Source of the DNA: Forficula auricularia
Lineage: Eukaryota > Arthropoda > Insecta > Dermaptera > Forficulidae
Assembly: GCA_024734495.1 (NCBI GenBank)
Contig: JALMQS010000187.1
Coordinates: forward strand, 18,228,455 to 18,292,454
Direction of reading: 5' to 3'
Length of the DNA stretch: 64,000 nt
Shown here: in pieces, positions 10,991 through 21,489 of the stretch
How the letters are laid out: each line of letters begins with the position of its first letter
Position numbering within the stretch: position 1 is the first letter of the stretch
Notes under the pieces: generated by a model
What the model saw: only the letters and a program-made list of their open reading frames with translations
The model's database searches: none
What the model was told of the DNA's origin: nothing
Translations under genes and position numbers: made by a program

Positions 10991-11142
10991 AATATTCTAA
11001 ATGTTACTCTCTTGGTTCAAATATCGGAATACTCGTTTATTAACTGTCAAACTTAGAATTATAATAAAATGTATTTACCTATATCCATTCTGGTATTTAA
11101 ACCCAGGAGAAATAACAGATAGAATATTTCTAATTAAAAATG

Positions 11143-11177
11143 CTGATGATGAAGGTGAAACTTTCGAAACTATAGTC
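11143..11177 (+). ncRNA. Hammerhead-like motif 4
   Basis: CUGAUGA (11143-11149), stem II GAAGGU-GAA-ACUUUC (six pairs, one G-U), GAAA, then CUAUAGUC ending in GUC at 11177. It is inverted relative to motif 3, 170 bp away. Confidence 0.6.
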
Positions 11178-11206
11178 TTTAACAAATACTTAAATTATAG
11201 GTATAT

Positions 11207-11453
11207 ATATTAAAAAATACAAATCTTTTATAAAACAATCTTGAAAATGTTTATTTTTAAACTCAGACATTTCTGGAGAAATTCTCCCTTTATCAATGGA
11301 ATTTTTTAAAAATTTAAAAAAAGAAAATGAGTTGCTTTCTCTAAGTTTAGAAAGCAATCGTAAGATATTACATAATTGAATAAATTAACTATTTTCTCCT
11401 GAAACGTTTAGGTTAAAAGATTGTTTTATAAAAGATTTGTATTTTTTTAATAT
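11207..11453. repeat. Inverted repeat, 36-bp arms
   Basis: Left arm 11207-11242 (AATACAAATCTTTTATAAAA) and right arm 11418-11453 are inverted copies about 175 bp apart. Confidence 0.7.
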
Positions 11454-11478
11454 TTAAAAACAATCAATAATTTTTTCC

Positions 11479-11896
11479 CTGTGCCTCAGAGTGATGCAAG
11501 TTTCCCCATCTAAATAACATGGGGTTTTGGCACTGAACGATCAATTTTTTATTCGGGCCAAAGCAATGGTTTAAAAAATTTGAAACTCTATAGATTTTAT
11601 CCTTATAATAGTAGCTACCCTTCAGAATTTTTACAGATTTGTAGCTATTATAATTTTGGAGCCTATAACTTACTAACACTAAGATATGGCAGTATTTTAT
11701 CTAGCTGTAACTCCAAAATTATAATAACTAAAAATCTAAAAAAAAACTCTGAAGGATACGTACTATTATAAGGGTAAAGTTAACAGAGATTCAAATTTTT
11801 TGTAACATTACTTCGAGCCGGAATAAAAAATTGATGGTTTAATGGCAAAAACGCCATGTTATTTAGATGGGAAACTTGCATCGCTCTGAGGCACAG
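11479..11896. mobile_element. Long hairpin element, about 190-bp arms
   Basis: CTGTGCCTCAGAGTGATGCA at the left is matched by its reverse complement ending at 11896. Pairing continues inward through CCATCTAAATAACATG and TTATAATAGTAGCTACCC. Arms differ by small indels. The right flank (11900-12005) ends GGGCCACCCTAATATATA, possibly the true terminus. A MITE-like foldback element of unknown family; weak similarity to 23590-23720. Confidence 0.65.
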
Positions 11897-12009
11897 GTTA
11901 AAATTGAGATAGGGACTTGAAACTTGGAAGATATTTTTTTTAATTTATTTTGAACCATATGAGCCCCTGCCAGCGTAAAAATTCGAAAATACCCAGAATA
12001 AGGGCCACC

Positions 12010-13215
12010 CTAATATATACATATATATAAGCTTATTTACATGTTTTAAATAAAAAAAAGATTAAAAACCGCTTTTTGATATTTCCAACCATACGCTACA
12101 AGTCTATATCTACATTATTAAAAAGTACAATGTCCAGCCCTAGCTTATCGAATTTCACCTGGTCATATTTTAACTCCTAAAACGATTTTCTGATAATAAC
12201 TTTGATTCCTTTTTATTTTTGAATTTAATAACATAAATTCATCCTGTGGTCCTTTAAAAAGCTAGCAGTTCTTGTCGTACATTTGTTTTAATAGATTCTT
12301 ATTTAAATCTATCATGAAATAATTTTAAAATAGAGGATTTAAAATCTAGTTAATTAGTTTCCAACATTGATCACATGTGAGCAAACCATAACTGAGACGC
12401 TAAATGATAAACCTACTTACTACAACTTATAAGCAACAACTTATCTGATTAAATCGATTTTGAGTTTTGAAAAAAAGAACCGTTTGAGATTTCATTACTC
12501 TTGTTCATCGAACAACTTTACGTCCTATATACAAAAATCTATTTCCGTTTTTTTTTTACCAATGTTAATAATGAAAACATATACCTATATATATATATAT
12601 ATATATAATATATAATATTAAATATGAAATATTGTGCTCTTTCATTTATTGTTTTACCTTGATATCATTTTGCTTTATATTTCTGAGGAAGTAATATTTT
12701 CTATTATTAAATAAAAAAATGGATTGTGTTTTATTTTTATATTTTTTGTATTGTTTTATTTTATTTTTGTTATGAGAATTGTGATCTTGTTTTATATATA
12801 TTTATAAAATAACGTACAAACCACAAATATATGTATATCAGTCTATTGGAATAAATGAAAAATTACATTTTATTATGTTTTTGATGACATTTTTCTAAAT
12901 AGACAATGATTAAATAGGTTATGTGATGCTGAAGAACCCTTATTTAATTTCGGGTATCTCTATAGCAGATTTGTCAATTGATGAAGCAATTTTTGTATGA
13001 TTAATACTTGAACCAGGTCAAGAGATCTCCCCCTTTCGCTGGCTGCTGAACACTTTAATTTCTTTCTCTTATAATTTCAGTTACAAAGAAACTTAACATT
13101 ATTATGAATTATAATTATTAAGAGCTAACATTTTAACATTCTAAAAAATTAAAATTTTAAAATTTCAAAAATCCGTTAATATAATGTGTTATAGTTATGT
13201 TTTTTTCATATCAGA
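12010..13215. other. AT-rich intergenic stretch
   Basis: No gene or clear repeat unit. An (AT)n run lies at 12582-12606. Confidence 0.5.
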
Positions 13216-13387
13216 AGGGATCGCCCTACTAGCAGACTAGCTTTATAATTTTAGGTTATATAAATGTTAAGTTTTGTTGCTGTTTTATAAGTGCTCCTCA
13301 GTTATTAATAACGCTTATAAAACATCAACAAAACATAACAGTTATATAACCTAAAATTATAAAGCTATTTTGATAGTAGGGCGCCCT
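13216..13387. mobile_element. Foldback MITE, 75-bp arms
   Basis: AGGGATCGCCCTACTAGCAG at the left is matched by its inverse ending GTAGGGCGCCCT. The arms share AGCTTTATAATTTTAGG and TTTGTTG(C/A)TGTTTTATAAG with an 18-base loop. Outer bases AGGG..CCCT suggest TIRs; no ORF. Confidence 0.75.
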
Positions 13388-13396
13388 CTCAGCAGT

Positions 13397-13560
13397 CGAA
13401 CCCAAGGGCCAATCTAGCTTTCTGGGTAGTTGGCCTCTCCAGAGACGAGAATTATACAAATAATGTTTAAATGTTTAATTGGAATATTTAGCAGGATTCA
13501 TAATATGTCAGAGGGGTTCAACTCTCAGAGTAGCCATTTAGCCCTTCTGACAAATAATAA
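13397..13560 (-). mobile_element. tRNA-like SINE fragment, family 3 (copy 1)
   Basis: The minus strand has GGGTTCGACTGC, close to a Pol III B box, preceded by GGCCAACTACCCAG. The block is shared with 36458-36515. A second, inverted-looking GGGTTCAACTC lies at about 13515. The assignment as SINE is inferred from the B-box-like motif and the repetition. Confidence 0.4.
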
Positions 13561-14059
13561 TAATTATCCATTTAAACTCAGATCTAGCAGAGGACACTTT
13601 TAGTTTTTCTTAATGTATTATAGGTAGTATACTACTATCGGCATTTCGAACTCCTATAGTAAACATTTTTTTTTTTTTTTATTTAAAATCTTAGGAGAAA
13701 ATGTAGTTTAGATATATTCTTTTAACTTCAATGGTTATTTTTCACACAATTGAAATTAATTTAACAATTTCGATAAATTATTTTTATTTATTTATATACC
13801 CAAATATTTTTTAAGTTTGAATTTACATGGTTCAAAAAGTCTTTCTTTTTCTGGTTTTCATTGTTTTATAAAAGGATTTTTAAAATTATTGAATTAATAT
13901 AGCCAACTCTTTTTTTAGGTTTTTGATACTTGAATTACCCTGTAAAAATGTGTTCGGTGTATTTATTCATTAAACAATTTCGGTTAATACGGATAAACGA
14001 TCTTCGCTAGTATTAAAATAATGAAACATTTCTTTTAAAAAAACTTGGTCAGCTAAATT

Positions 14060-14212
14060 GCACCAAAAAGGGCAAACCTCTGTAGTCCGCGGTGGACCCT
14101 TGTTTCGCCAAAATAAGAAGAGATTTCAGGGATTGGATCGGAGTTGAAAATATCTGTCGATGCTGAAAGACTGAAGGTTATATGTTGTGCTGGGAAGACG
14201 GACAGGGGAATA
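14060..14212 (-). mobile_element. LINE 3' end, copy C
   Basis: Matches copy H (24180-24340): GTAGTCCGCGGTGGACCCTT, AATAAGAAGAGATTT and the CTGAAGGTTATA block. 5'-truncated, mostly 3' UTR. Confidence 0.7.
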
Positions 14213-14289
14213 AATTAAATAAATTATCAAGAGAGAATTGAAATTTTAATATTTTACCATAGCAGAAGTATTTTTACATTAACTTTAAA

Positions 14290-14520
14290 GGAGATAGGTG
14301 TTAGTTCAAGGTGAAACATTTTTTAATAATAAAAAATTTGATGAAATTACGAGGTGGAAATCAAAACTCACAGTTTGTTTTATTTTATTTTATGTGAAAC
14401 CCACCTCGTAATTTTATTTTATTTTTTAATATTTTTACATTGCATATCAGAGGCTTCCCCTCAGATCCCTCTCTGATATGCAATGTAAAAATATTTCTAC
14501 TAAAATCATAGATTTTTTAA
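14290..14520. repeat. Penelope-like repeat block with two short palindromes
   Basis: GGTGTTAGTTCAAGGTGAAAC and TTACGAGGTGG match 57166-57245 in inverted form. The ACGAGGTGG / CCACCTCGT pair forms an inverted repeat at about 14349-14411. GCATATCAGAGG / CCTCTCTGATATGC follows at about 14442-14485. Confidence 0.5.
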
Positions 14521-15322
14521 ATTAAAAATTTAAGAAGTGAATTTAATTTAGTTTACCATGCAGGGTATGGTCAAGTATTGTAATCGTGCATGAGAAAAGT
14601 GTTTTTTTTCCCTTTTTTTCGAAATATCTCAAAAACGGCTGAAACTATTTTGATTAAAAAAATTGAGCGAAACCATGTTATTTACAAAAAATGTTAGTTA
14701 CAAAAAAGCTCTAATAAGTGAACATCGAAAAAATTATATTTTTTGAGATAATAATTGTCAAATGTCAAAATGTCAGTTAGTTAGTCTGTCTGGTTGTCCG
14801 TTAGTCTGTGCGTTACCAAATTTTTTGTGGACGAGCTATCTCAAAAACTAGTTTGAACATCGAAACCAAATTTCACAGCTAGTTTTGTTCCATTGAGATT
14901 AAGAGCTGATTAGATTTTAGTGCATATCGACCCAAAGTTAAGGGGGTGGAGGGGGTTAAAAATTATAAATCTAGGCCATTTGAGCAAACTGAACCAAATT
15001 TTGTATACATAATCAGTGGTTTCCCAGAAGTCTAAAATTGCAAAAACTAACCGCCCAAAATGGGGGGAGGGTGTAGGGTCAAAAAATGAAAAACTAGGCC
15101 CTTGTACCAAACTCAACCAAATTTTGTATACATAATCAGTGGGACCCCAGAAGTATAAAAATACAAAAACTAACACTCCCCCCTACATAATTACAAATAA
15201 TTTTAGGGGCCAGGTTGTATGGTAAATTCAAGTAGATGGCCACATCAGAACACGTCAGCTTATTTTATTTAGGAAACAAATCTAAGATTTTAGTAGAAAT
15301 ATTTTTACATTGCATATCAGAT
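14465..15322. repeat. Inverted repeat of about 45-bp arms, 750 bp apart
   Basis: CTGATATGCAATGTAAAAAT (from 14473) reappears inverted at 15269-15322 with the adjoining TTTCTACTAAAATC. The arms bracket the tandem block at 14930-15173 and may be its TIRs. Confidence 0.55.
14927..15173. repeat. Tandem duplication, about 123-bp unit
   Basis: Two copies (14927-15050, 15051-15173) share ACCAAATTTTGTATACATAA, TCAGTGG and CCCAGAAGT. A third related copy lies at 17310-17420. The minus-strand reading across them is open for 88 codons only because the unit repeats; no coding is claimed. Confidence 0.7.
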
Positions 15323-15329
15323 TCCATCT

Positions 15330-16590
15330 TTTTTCAAAAAAAGAAACTCAAAGAAGATGCTTAAATCTTTACACTAATCATTAAAATTTAAATTCTTTCT
15401 TGATATATTTGGTTTATAGCGTGAGTTGTAGGTATGTTTGAAAATAATCCATCTATTTTTTAAAAAAGACACTCAAATCTTCAGGTTAATTATTATAATA
15501 AATAAACTATATTCATACAAAATCGTTTTAATTTTTAGAGATTGTCAATAATTTTTTTAATGTTAATAAATTATTATTATTAGAGCTGGTGTTATACAGC
15601 TATAGAATAGCTGTATCTCGCGTCTTAAACGCCATCGCCTAATGTTCATAAATTATATTAGTAAGTCGAATAAAATTTGTAAATGAATCGATTAGACATG
15701 ATGCAAATAAGTTTAAAATGCCTATATCTCAGAATTAGTAGAAGAATGAAATGCAAGATTACATTTTAAATAATTAACCCGAAGTAGCTTTTATATTTTG
15801 CATTTCTTGACTGGATCAAATTGAAATAGGAAAATTCGATAAAATGATGTGTGTATAGCGATACAAAGTTTCCATTATGTAATATCAGTTAAATTTTCGA
15901 AAGAATGGAATGTTTGAGACAGCCAGGATGAAATTCAATGATTTCAATTAAATTTCCCAACGCTTTATTTTTATTATCATCAGCTTATATAATCGTTTCC
16001 ATGTGAAATGAGTCTGAATATGCTTTTCAATCCATGCTTTGGCCACTGTACGTATGATCTGGAGATGAAATTAAATGGAAATAACAGCATTGTAAATGAA
16101 ATTAAAAGGGCTATCTGATTAAATAATTTTGACTCGAATTTTTTTAAAATTGCTTACAATTCATATTTAAAGTTTTATTTGAGAATTACCATAGGCAGAC
16201 ATTGGGAGGAGAGACTACCTCGGGCTTGGAAAAAAAAAATTAAAATAAAATAAAATGTGTAGCTAATAACACCCTCACTCGTTATACAAGAAAACTTTTA
16301 AACAGTGACATTTTAGAGATTAGAGACACTGATACAGTTTTTGTAAATTTAAATTTTTTTTGCTAAAGGTCCTGAGAAACATTTGTGTAGTCTTGAAAGG
16401 TTTAGTAATATATGTAGAAATTACAGCGCTTCCAACGACCCCCACCAACAAGACCAGAACCAATTACTCCTAGAAGTACATAGAAGACATGACCTCCCTG
16501 ATGCCCAGATTGCTTTTTTATCAGAGTATTCTTTTTTTTATTAAATTTTTATTGAACGTTTATTTATGACCTGTAAAATTTCTATGTTTA
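15330..16590. other. AT-rich stretch with small repeats
   Basis: Two copies of an ATTCCATCTATTTTT-type repeat (about 15320, 15447) are related to 5640 and 36619. No gene seen. Confidence 0.45.
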
Positions 16591-16599
16591 CCTAACATT

Positions 16600-16614
16600 G
16601 GGGGGGGGGGGGGG
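16600..16614. repeat. Poly-G tract
   Basis: About fifteen consecutive G, a strong G-quadruplex candidate or an assembly-sensitive homopolymer. Confidence 0.9.
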
Positions 16615-16769
16615 TAAAAACGTAAGCATAGTATGCCAACTATTATATTTTATAAGCGTTAATGATTTATTGTTTTATGTAGATTTTGAAAAACGCATAA
16701 ATATGAGCTACTTTTACAGATTTTGATGTGGTAAATAATGCCTTGTCAGTTTTTAAGTCCGAAACGTGG

Positions 16770-17683
16770 AGGCCAATAGCGACCCCAGTCATAATGGAGA
16801 TGTAGTGATTGGCCTCCGGGCCAATCACTGCAATTTCGGTGTTTTGAGAGTTGATTTGTCTTTTTCTGCTGCAATTAACTTTTGGAAATAACATAACTAA
16901 AATCTTTATTTGATAGAGGGAGCTCCCACAGCTATTGGCCCCCGGGGCCAATAACTATGAGGATCAATGACTGATTATTAATTAAGATGGGTTTTTTTCA
17001 GTCAAAATGCCTAAAATAGCCCAAAAACCCTAAACAGAAGAGGCGCTTCGAAATGCTTTAGAAGCTGTAAGAAGAGACATGTCCAAAAAATGTGCTGCGA
17101 AAACTTTTGAGTGCCAAAATTTACCATACAGTTTCGACTTTCAAACAAATTCAAAAAGTCTTCTTTTGGTCCAACGCACAGTGGTTTAGAATCTGAAATA
17201 GGTGATCGAAACCTCTAGCTCCTTCAATAGTTGACCAAACGAGGTGAAAATTTAACCACGGGGGCTTCAAGTCATGTAGAATCGACTGACTTTTGGTACA
17301 GTTAGTGGGCCATTTAGGGGTAGGAGGGCGTCAAAAAAATGAAAATCTAGGCCCTGGACTAAACTCAACCAACTTTTGTATACATAATTAGTAGCGCCCC
17401 CCCAGAAGACCAAAAATTATTAATTTTAAATACAGGTTTTTTGAATCGATTGACGGAACATTCAACAAAGTTCATCGCATCTAAATTATACTATATGGAT
17501 GGGACTTTCATTATAAAGTCATAGAACAGTTATATTTTCAAAGAATTTCTCTGGGCAAAGCCAGAAATCTGAATAATGCTGTTTTAAGATGCTAGTTAAT
17601 AAGAATATGCCCTTGGCAGGGTGGGCCAATAATTGTAGAAAGACTGGGTCAATGACTGTAGTAGTGGGGCCAATAGCTATGTT
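16770..17683 (+). mobile_element. Pogo/Psq-like DNA transposon remnant with GGCCAATAGC repeats
   Basis: GGCCAAT-type inverted motifs occur at about 16771, 16811, 16927, 17625 and 17668. AGCTATTGGCCCC at 16929 is matched inward from 17680 (AGCTATTGGCCCCAC), so they may be TIRs of a roughly 755-bp deleted element. A Psq-type helix-turn-helix fragment lies inside. Confidence 0.45.
17007..17150 (+). pseudogene. Psq HTH domain fragment (pogo/Tigger-like transposase N-terminus)
   Basis: ATG at 17007 gives MPKIAQKP, a stop at 17031-17033, then in the same frame TEEALRNALEAVRRDMSKKC and AAKTFECQ. A(L/I)xAVRxGMSxxxAAKTF is the signature of the first helices of Psq/Jerky/pogo DNA-binding domains. The in-frame stop and loss of everything downstream make it dead. 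Confidence 0.6.
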
Positions 17684-18290
17684 TTGGAGAAATTTTTTGA
17701 ACTTTGTATCCTTTTTGAAAAATGGATCCAGAATCTTACATTTTTTTATTTTGAGTCAAAAGAACAGTACTTTTAGCATTCATATAGAAATTTGTAAGTT
17801 GATTATCTTTCGGGGCTTTCAGTAATTGAGTAAAAACAAGGTAAATTTGCTTAAGGGCGTGTATGTATCGGCCCTAAGTATTGCATAACTAGAAACCGGT
17901 GCTTTCAATATGCCAAGAACGTTTTCGCTCGTATTATTTCTCTAAATAATCCCTTAGTTTTAGTTGTCTCGCCCTTACGTTGGGTGAAGAACGTGTCTGA
18001 GTGCCGGGGGTGAAATAAAACAAAATTTGAACCCCCAGGATAATGGCCAATAAACAAAAGATGACTAAATCTCACCTCCATCGGCGGGCAGCTTAGCAAT
18101 TTTCCGATTCTTTAAAACTCAATAGTAAAGAGGACGCCATATGAATAATGTTGGGCCCAAAAGCTATTTTGAATTTTAAATTCGCATATGGTTTATGCAT
18201 TATATAGAGGACGCGGGTTCAGAGTAAAGGGTCTGAGTTTACAGCTTCGTCATTTTAGATCTGGCTCGTTTCCTATGCAGTTATGCTTCG
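17684..18290. other. No gene seen; slightly less AT-rich stretch
   Basis: Contains GGCGTGTATGTATCGGCCC and a GGGTGAAATAAAAC segment but no recognisable domain or repeat partner. Confidence 0.4.
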
Positions 18291-18540
18291 CCTCATTTTT
18301 AATCAATCATAATAAATGACTCTCAGTTTTAATTAAATGACAATATTCAGCCATTAGCTCTATCTTCATAATTTATTAGCAAAATTGTACAAATTTTACT
18401 CCAAATAAACTACACTATAAAATTGCTTTTAAATTAATAAAAAAATTATAAAAATAAATATATAAAATATAATTAGATATAACAGATCAAAGGAAAAAAG
18501 AAAACAATTAAACTTCGTGTTAAATCATACGGCCAATCGC

Positions 18541-18572
18541 AACGTTTCGCTAATTTATTGTAGCTTCATCAT
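18541..18572 (-). ncRNA. Hammerhead-like motif 5 (GAAACGUU family)
   Basis: AUGAUGA (first C changed), stem II GCUA-CAAUAAAU-UAGC, GAAA, CGUU. ACGU is self-complementary, as expected if stem III forms between two RNAs. Confidence 0.45.
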
Positions 18573-18795
18573 GATTTATTCAAAAAATAAATACAATTGA
18601 ATCACTCACAATCTTTTTCAAATCTTTTTTAAACTAGTTGAAAGTGTAAGGTTGGTCTGTCTGGTTCCTTTCCTTTGCAACTCTAAACAAATATTGGTGT
18701 TATATAAGTAAATGTATTCTCCTTCAATAAAAGTATTCTAAATGGCATGAAAAAATTGAATGACAAAGTGTTTGAAAATAATTTGATAAGGTAAT

Positions 18796-19255
18796 TTTTT
18801 TTTTAATGCAATCGAATGCAAGAAGGGGTGCACCAGTAAAGATGCAGCTCCTATGGATCTCGAAAGACCCTTGCATTACCGAAGAGAAGGTAAAGCTGAT
18901 TAAGTAAGAGGGTGTAGACGTAGGTGTCTATGCACTCTGGTTTTGAAGGTTTGATGATTATAAGTGCTGTGAAAGATGGAGGCTGGGAGAGAGTTCCAGT
19001 TCCTTGAAGTCATGGGGATATACGTATTGGCGAATGAAGTGGTCCGGCACTTTTCTAATTTCACCACGAAAAAAGTGTTGGGAGTCGGCAAAACGTGTGC
19101 TGTGTATCTATAGAAAAGGGAAAGAGGCAGAAACATTTCTTCGATGAGCCAGCGAGTCGAGAGAGTCAGTTGAGGGTAGAATCGTCAATTAGCCTGACGG
19201 CTCGTTTCTGAATTGCATCCAGGGTAGCAAGAGAATATTTAGAGGCTCCTCGAAT
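18796..19255 (-). mobile_element. LINE 3' end, copy D
   Basis: A T-run (minus-strand A tail) at 18796, then 3' UTR with TCTCGAAAGACCCTTGCATT, then coding. It is inserted between the inverted Penelope-like arms, so it is younger than them. Confidence 0.75.
18900..19250 (-). pseudogene. LINE ORF2 C-terminal fragment, copy D
   Basis: Minus frame: TSFANTYIPMTSRNWNSLPA followed by SIFHSTYNHQTFKTRVHRHL before a stop. Upstream, remnants of the LDAIQKRA...RLI block are out of frame. About 80 residues of the ORF2 end survive; catalytic RT motifs are absent. Confidence 0.7.
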
Positions 19256-19324
19256 TATATAAATGTCTAGGTTAATTTTATTTACATGTGAGTGATTCAA
19301 TTGTATTTACTTTTTGTATAGAGC

Positions 19325-19356
19325 CTGATGAAGCTACAATAAATTAGAGAAACGTT
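19325..19356 (+). ncRNA. Hammerhead-like motif 6 (GAAACGUU family)
   Basis: CUGAUGA, stem II GCUA-CAAUAAAU-UAG(A), GAAA, CGUU. It is the inverted sister of motif 5; stem II has lost its closing G-C pair. Confidence 0.5.
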
Positions 19357-19932
19357 GCGATTGGTCGTATGATTTAACACGGTGTTTAATTGTTTCTTTT
19401 TTCATCTGATTTGTTATCTATTACTGATTATAGAACTGATCAATAATAATGATAAAATATAATATTTCTAGATTTTTTTTTAATTTTTTTATTTTTAAGT
19501 GACTTATACACTTCCCAACTATCTTTTCATTTACCACACATTAGTTGAAATTCAAAATAATAAATTGAAATAAAAAGGTAAAACATTTTTAAGGCACACT
19601 CCGCGCAAGTTTAATAATCAATCATAAATATGACACCCAGTTTTAATTAATATCACATATATGCAATTAGCTCTATTTTCATTATTTATTAGCAAGATTG
19701 TACGAATTTTACTTCAATAAAACTACACTATAAAAATGATTATTGAATACATTTTTTGCAGGATAAATAAATATGAACAATATTTACATTTATTAAAATA
19801 ATACCTAGGTCAAATCTATCGCATAACACTAGGGCTGCTCGAATTATTATGTATTTCTGATAAACCTAACAGCAGGTAAAATTTCAATTGTAAATCGAAT
19901 GCAATTTACTTATAATGTTTCTCTTCTTTTAG

Positions 19933-19977
19933 ATGGTTTATTCCAGTGGGAGAGACAAGGCTAAATGACTTCGACTG
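19933..19977 (+). other. Candidate microexon (45 nt)
   Basis: The tract CTCTTCTTTTAG ends at 19932 and a GTATTT donor-like site starts at 19978. The 45 nt between reads WFIPVGETRLNDFD(W) in its open frame. The peptide looks protein-like and is not in a recognised repeat. Joining to other exons is unproven. Confidence 0.3.
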
Positions 19978-20079
19978 GTATTTTTTTCTTCATATTTAAC
20001 ATTCCCCCTTATGTATTCTCTAAAGGAATCTATTCTAATTACTTAAAAGTTGCAAAAGTTCTGGATAATGTTAATGGGC

Positions 20080-20510
20080 TGCTAAGCAGCAGCGAGCGCA
20101 AACAAGATATATCTCTCTTGCTAGAGTAGAATAGATTCTACTGGCGTACTTAACATGATAAGATGATTCATGCTATTAGCACAATTCGAATATATTATTT
20201 TGATGTTGAATGCCTGTAACAATCTCACGTGAAACATAAACCAGGTGAATTGTTGCCTGAGCCACCGTGCAGCTGTCTCTGTTGTGTTACCGCTTCTATT
20301 ATATATAAGCCCTGATATAAATCAATTGCTTTTTCATACTAGATTTACTTGCATCCAACATGGATGAGGCTCTTACTTCATCTTTTTCTACTCAAAAAGC
20401 TCTGAATGCTTCCCTTGTTATCCAGATTCAAATCTCTTATCAACTTCTTCAATATATGCTACCTTCTATGGTTTATGGGTTAGCAGCTTATCTGAAAGGT
20501 TGAAAGCAGA
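20080..20510 (+). promoter_or_regulatory. Possible LTR or promoter segment with TATA box
   Basis: GC is higher than the surroundings. TATTATATATAAGCCC (about 20297) is a TATA-like element about 60 bases upstream of an ATG at 20360. That ATG opens 47 codons (MDEALTSSFSTQKALNASLV...). It could be the start of a retroelement ORF behind an LTR, but no second LTR or gag motif is seen. Confidence 0.25.
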
Positions 20511-20624
20511 TGTATTGTGTTGAATCTGGAAAGTTAAATTCGAGTTTTCACTAAAAATAAACGTTTTTAGGTCCCTCCAGTAAAGACAATTCATGTATGG
20601 TAGTTTACTCTTTTTATAAAGGTT

Positions 20625-20960
20625 CCGTACAAAAGTAAAACGAAACCGTATTATAAGTTCGATACAATGTATATCTGTCGGTATGTATATCATAACATTG
20701 TCTCGTAAATTAAATAAGATACATAACTTAAAATTTTCAAGCTATTTATTTTTATTTTATCAAAAATCAAAAATTGTCTTAAAATTTCAAATAGCTGATT
20801 ATTTTCGGGTGAGTCAAATTTTTCCTATGGTCAAAAGATTAAAAAAAAATAAAAAAACTTTTTTTCATGGGGTGTTTCGCTTCTCTATACAGAACACATT
20901 AAGTAAAATTTGACTGAATTTTTGAAAAATTTAGTTCAGTTTAAAATGACAGTCAGTGTC
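20625..20960 (+). repeat. GGTTCCGT-family arthropod repeat, copy 1
   Basis: Begins AAGGTTCCGTACAAAAGT, then AAACGAAACC and TCTCGTAAATTAAATAA. The same order recurs at 35628-35900 with CTGTCTGTCCGTC. A common arthropod repeat type whose superfamily I do not assign. Confidence 0.5.
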
Positions 20961-21049
20961 ATAGTCTCGAATTGTCCACTATCTAGTTAAATGTAAATAA
21001 CTTAGTATTCTGAAAAAAATTAATGGAAAATATTTTGATTATTAGTTCC

Positions 21050-21310
21050 TAGCCTTCCAGCAGTGACGAAAGAACACCAAGTTTTCAATATCCATATGAT
21101 ATTGACTCCATGAAAAACATTTATAATTGAAGAAAGACTGATGATGAAGACGAAGTCTTCGAAACTATAGTCTCAAACAAATAAATAATATATATACAGA
21201 TAGTAGAGATCAACTCTTGATTTATCATGAATGTCATATGTTTATATTGCATCAAGCAGAGGACAACCTCTTTCAACGAAAATATTCTGCTTTGCCGAGT
21301 AGGAGAGCTG
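21050..21310 (+). mobile_element. Ribozyme-family unit at 21.1 kb
   Basis: Order: CACCAAGTTTTCAATATCC, ATTGACTCCATGAAAAAC, motif 7, AT-rich spacer, GCATCAAGCAGAGGACAACC, TTTGCCGAGTAGGAG. All blocks recur (some inverted) in the 6.2-6.6 kb element, so the unit boundaries are well supported. Confidence 0.65.
21138..21172 (+). ncRNA. Hammerhead-like motif 7 (best GAAACUAUAGUC copy)
   Basis: CUGAUGA (21138-21144), U, stem II GAAGAC-GAA-GUCUUC (six perfect pairs), GAAA, CUAUAGUC with GUC at 21170-21172. Compared with motif 2, the stem is kept while the loop changes from CCA on the minus copy to GAA. Confidence 0.65.
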
Positions 21311-21401
21311 TTCATTCATAAAGAAATCAAAGTTGTTCTCTGCTTGCTGCAAATATCCATATCCATAGTTGTATACATATATAAATTATTTATTTGTTAG
21401 A

Positions 21402-21436
21402 GACTATCTTTTCGAAGATTTGACCTTTATCATCAG
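21402..21436 (-). ncRNA. Hammerhead-like motif 8
   Basis: CUGAUGA, weak stem II (AAAGGUCAAAUCUUC), GAAA, AGAUAGUC. The boxes are intact. Confidence 0.4.
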
Positions 21437-21454
21437 TCTGATATTTCTAATTAA

Positions 21455-21489
21455 GTGATGGTGAAAGTCAAATCTTCGAAACTATAGTC
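21455..21489 (+). ncRNA. Degenerate hammerhead-like motif 9
   Basis: The CUGAUGA box is changed to GUGAUGG; GAAACUAUAGUC is kept. Probably inactive. Confidence 0.3.

Larger units (their letters stand above)
18300..19745. mobile_element. Penelope-like repeat complex split by a LINE
   Basis: Direct repeats lie at 18300-18440 and 19605-19745 (AATCAATCATAA, CAGTTTTAATTAA, TAGCTCTAT, AAACTACACTATAAAA). Inside them, inverted arms 18490-18612 and 19285-19410 each carry a hammerhead-like motif. Between the arms sits LINE copy D. Direct plus inverted terminal repeats with hammerheads is the layout known for Penelope-like elements, but no RT or GIY-YIG ORF remains. Confidence 0.5.

Noticed and set aside
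15976..15982. CUGAUGA on the minus strand
   Set aside because: No stem II and no GAAA at a suitable distance.
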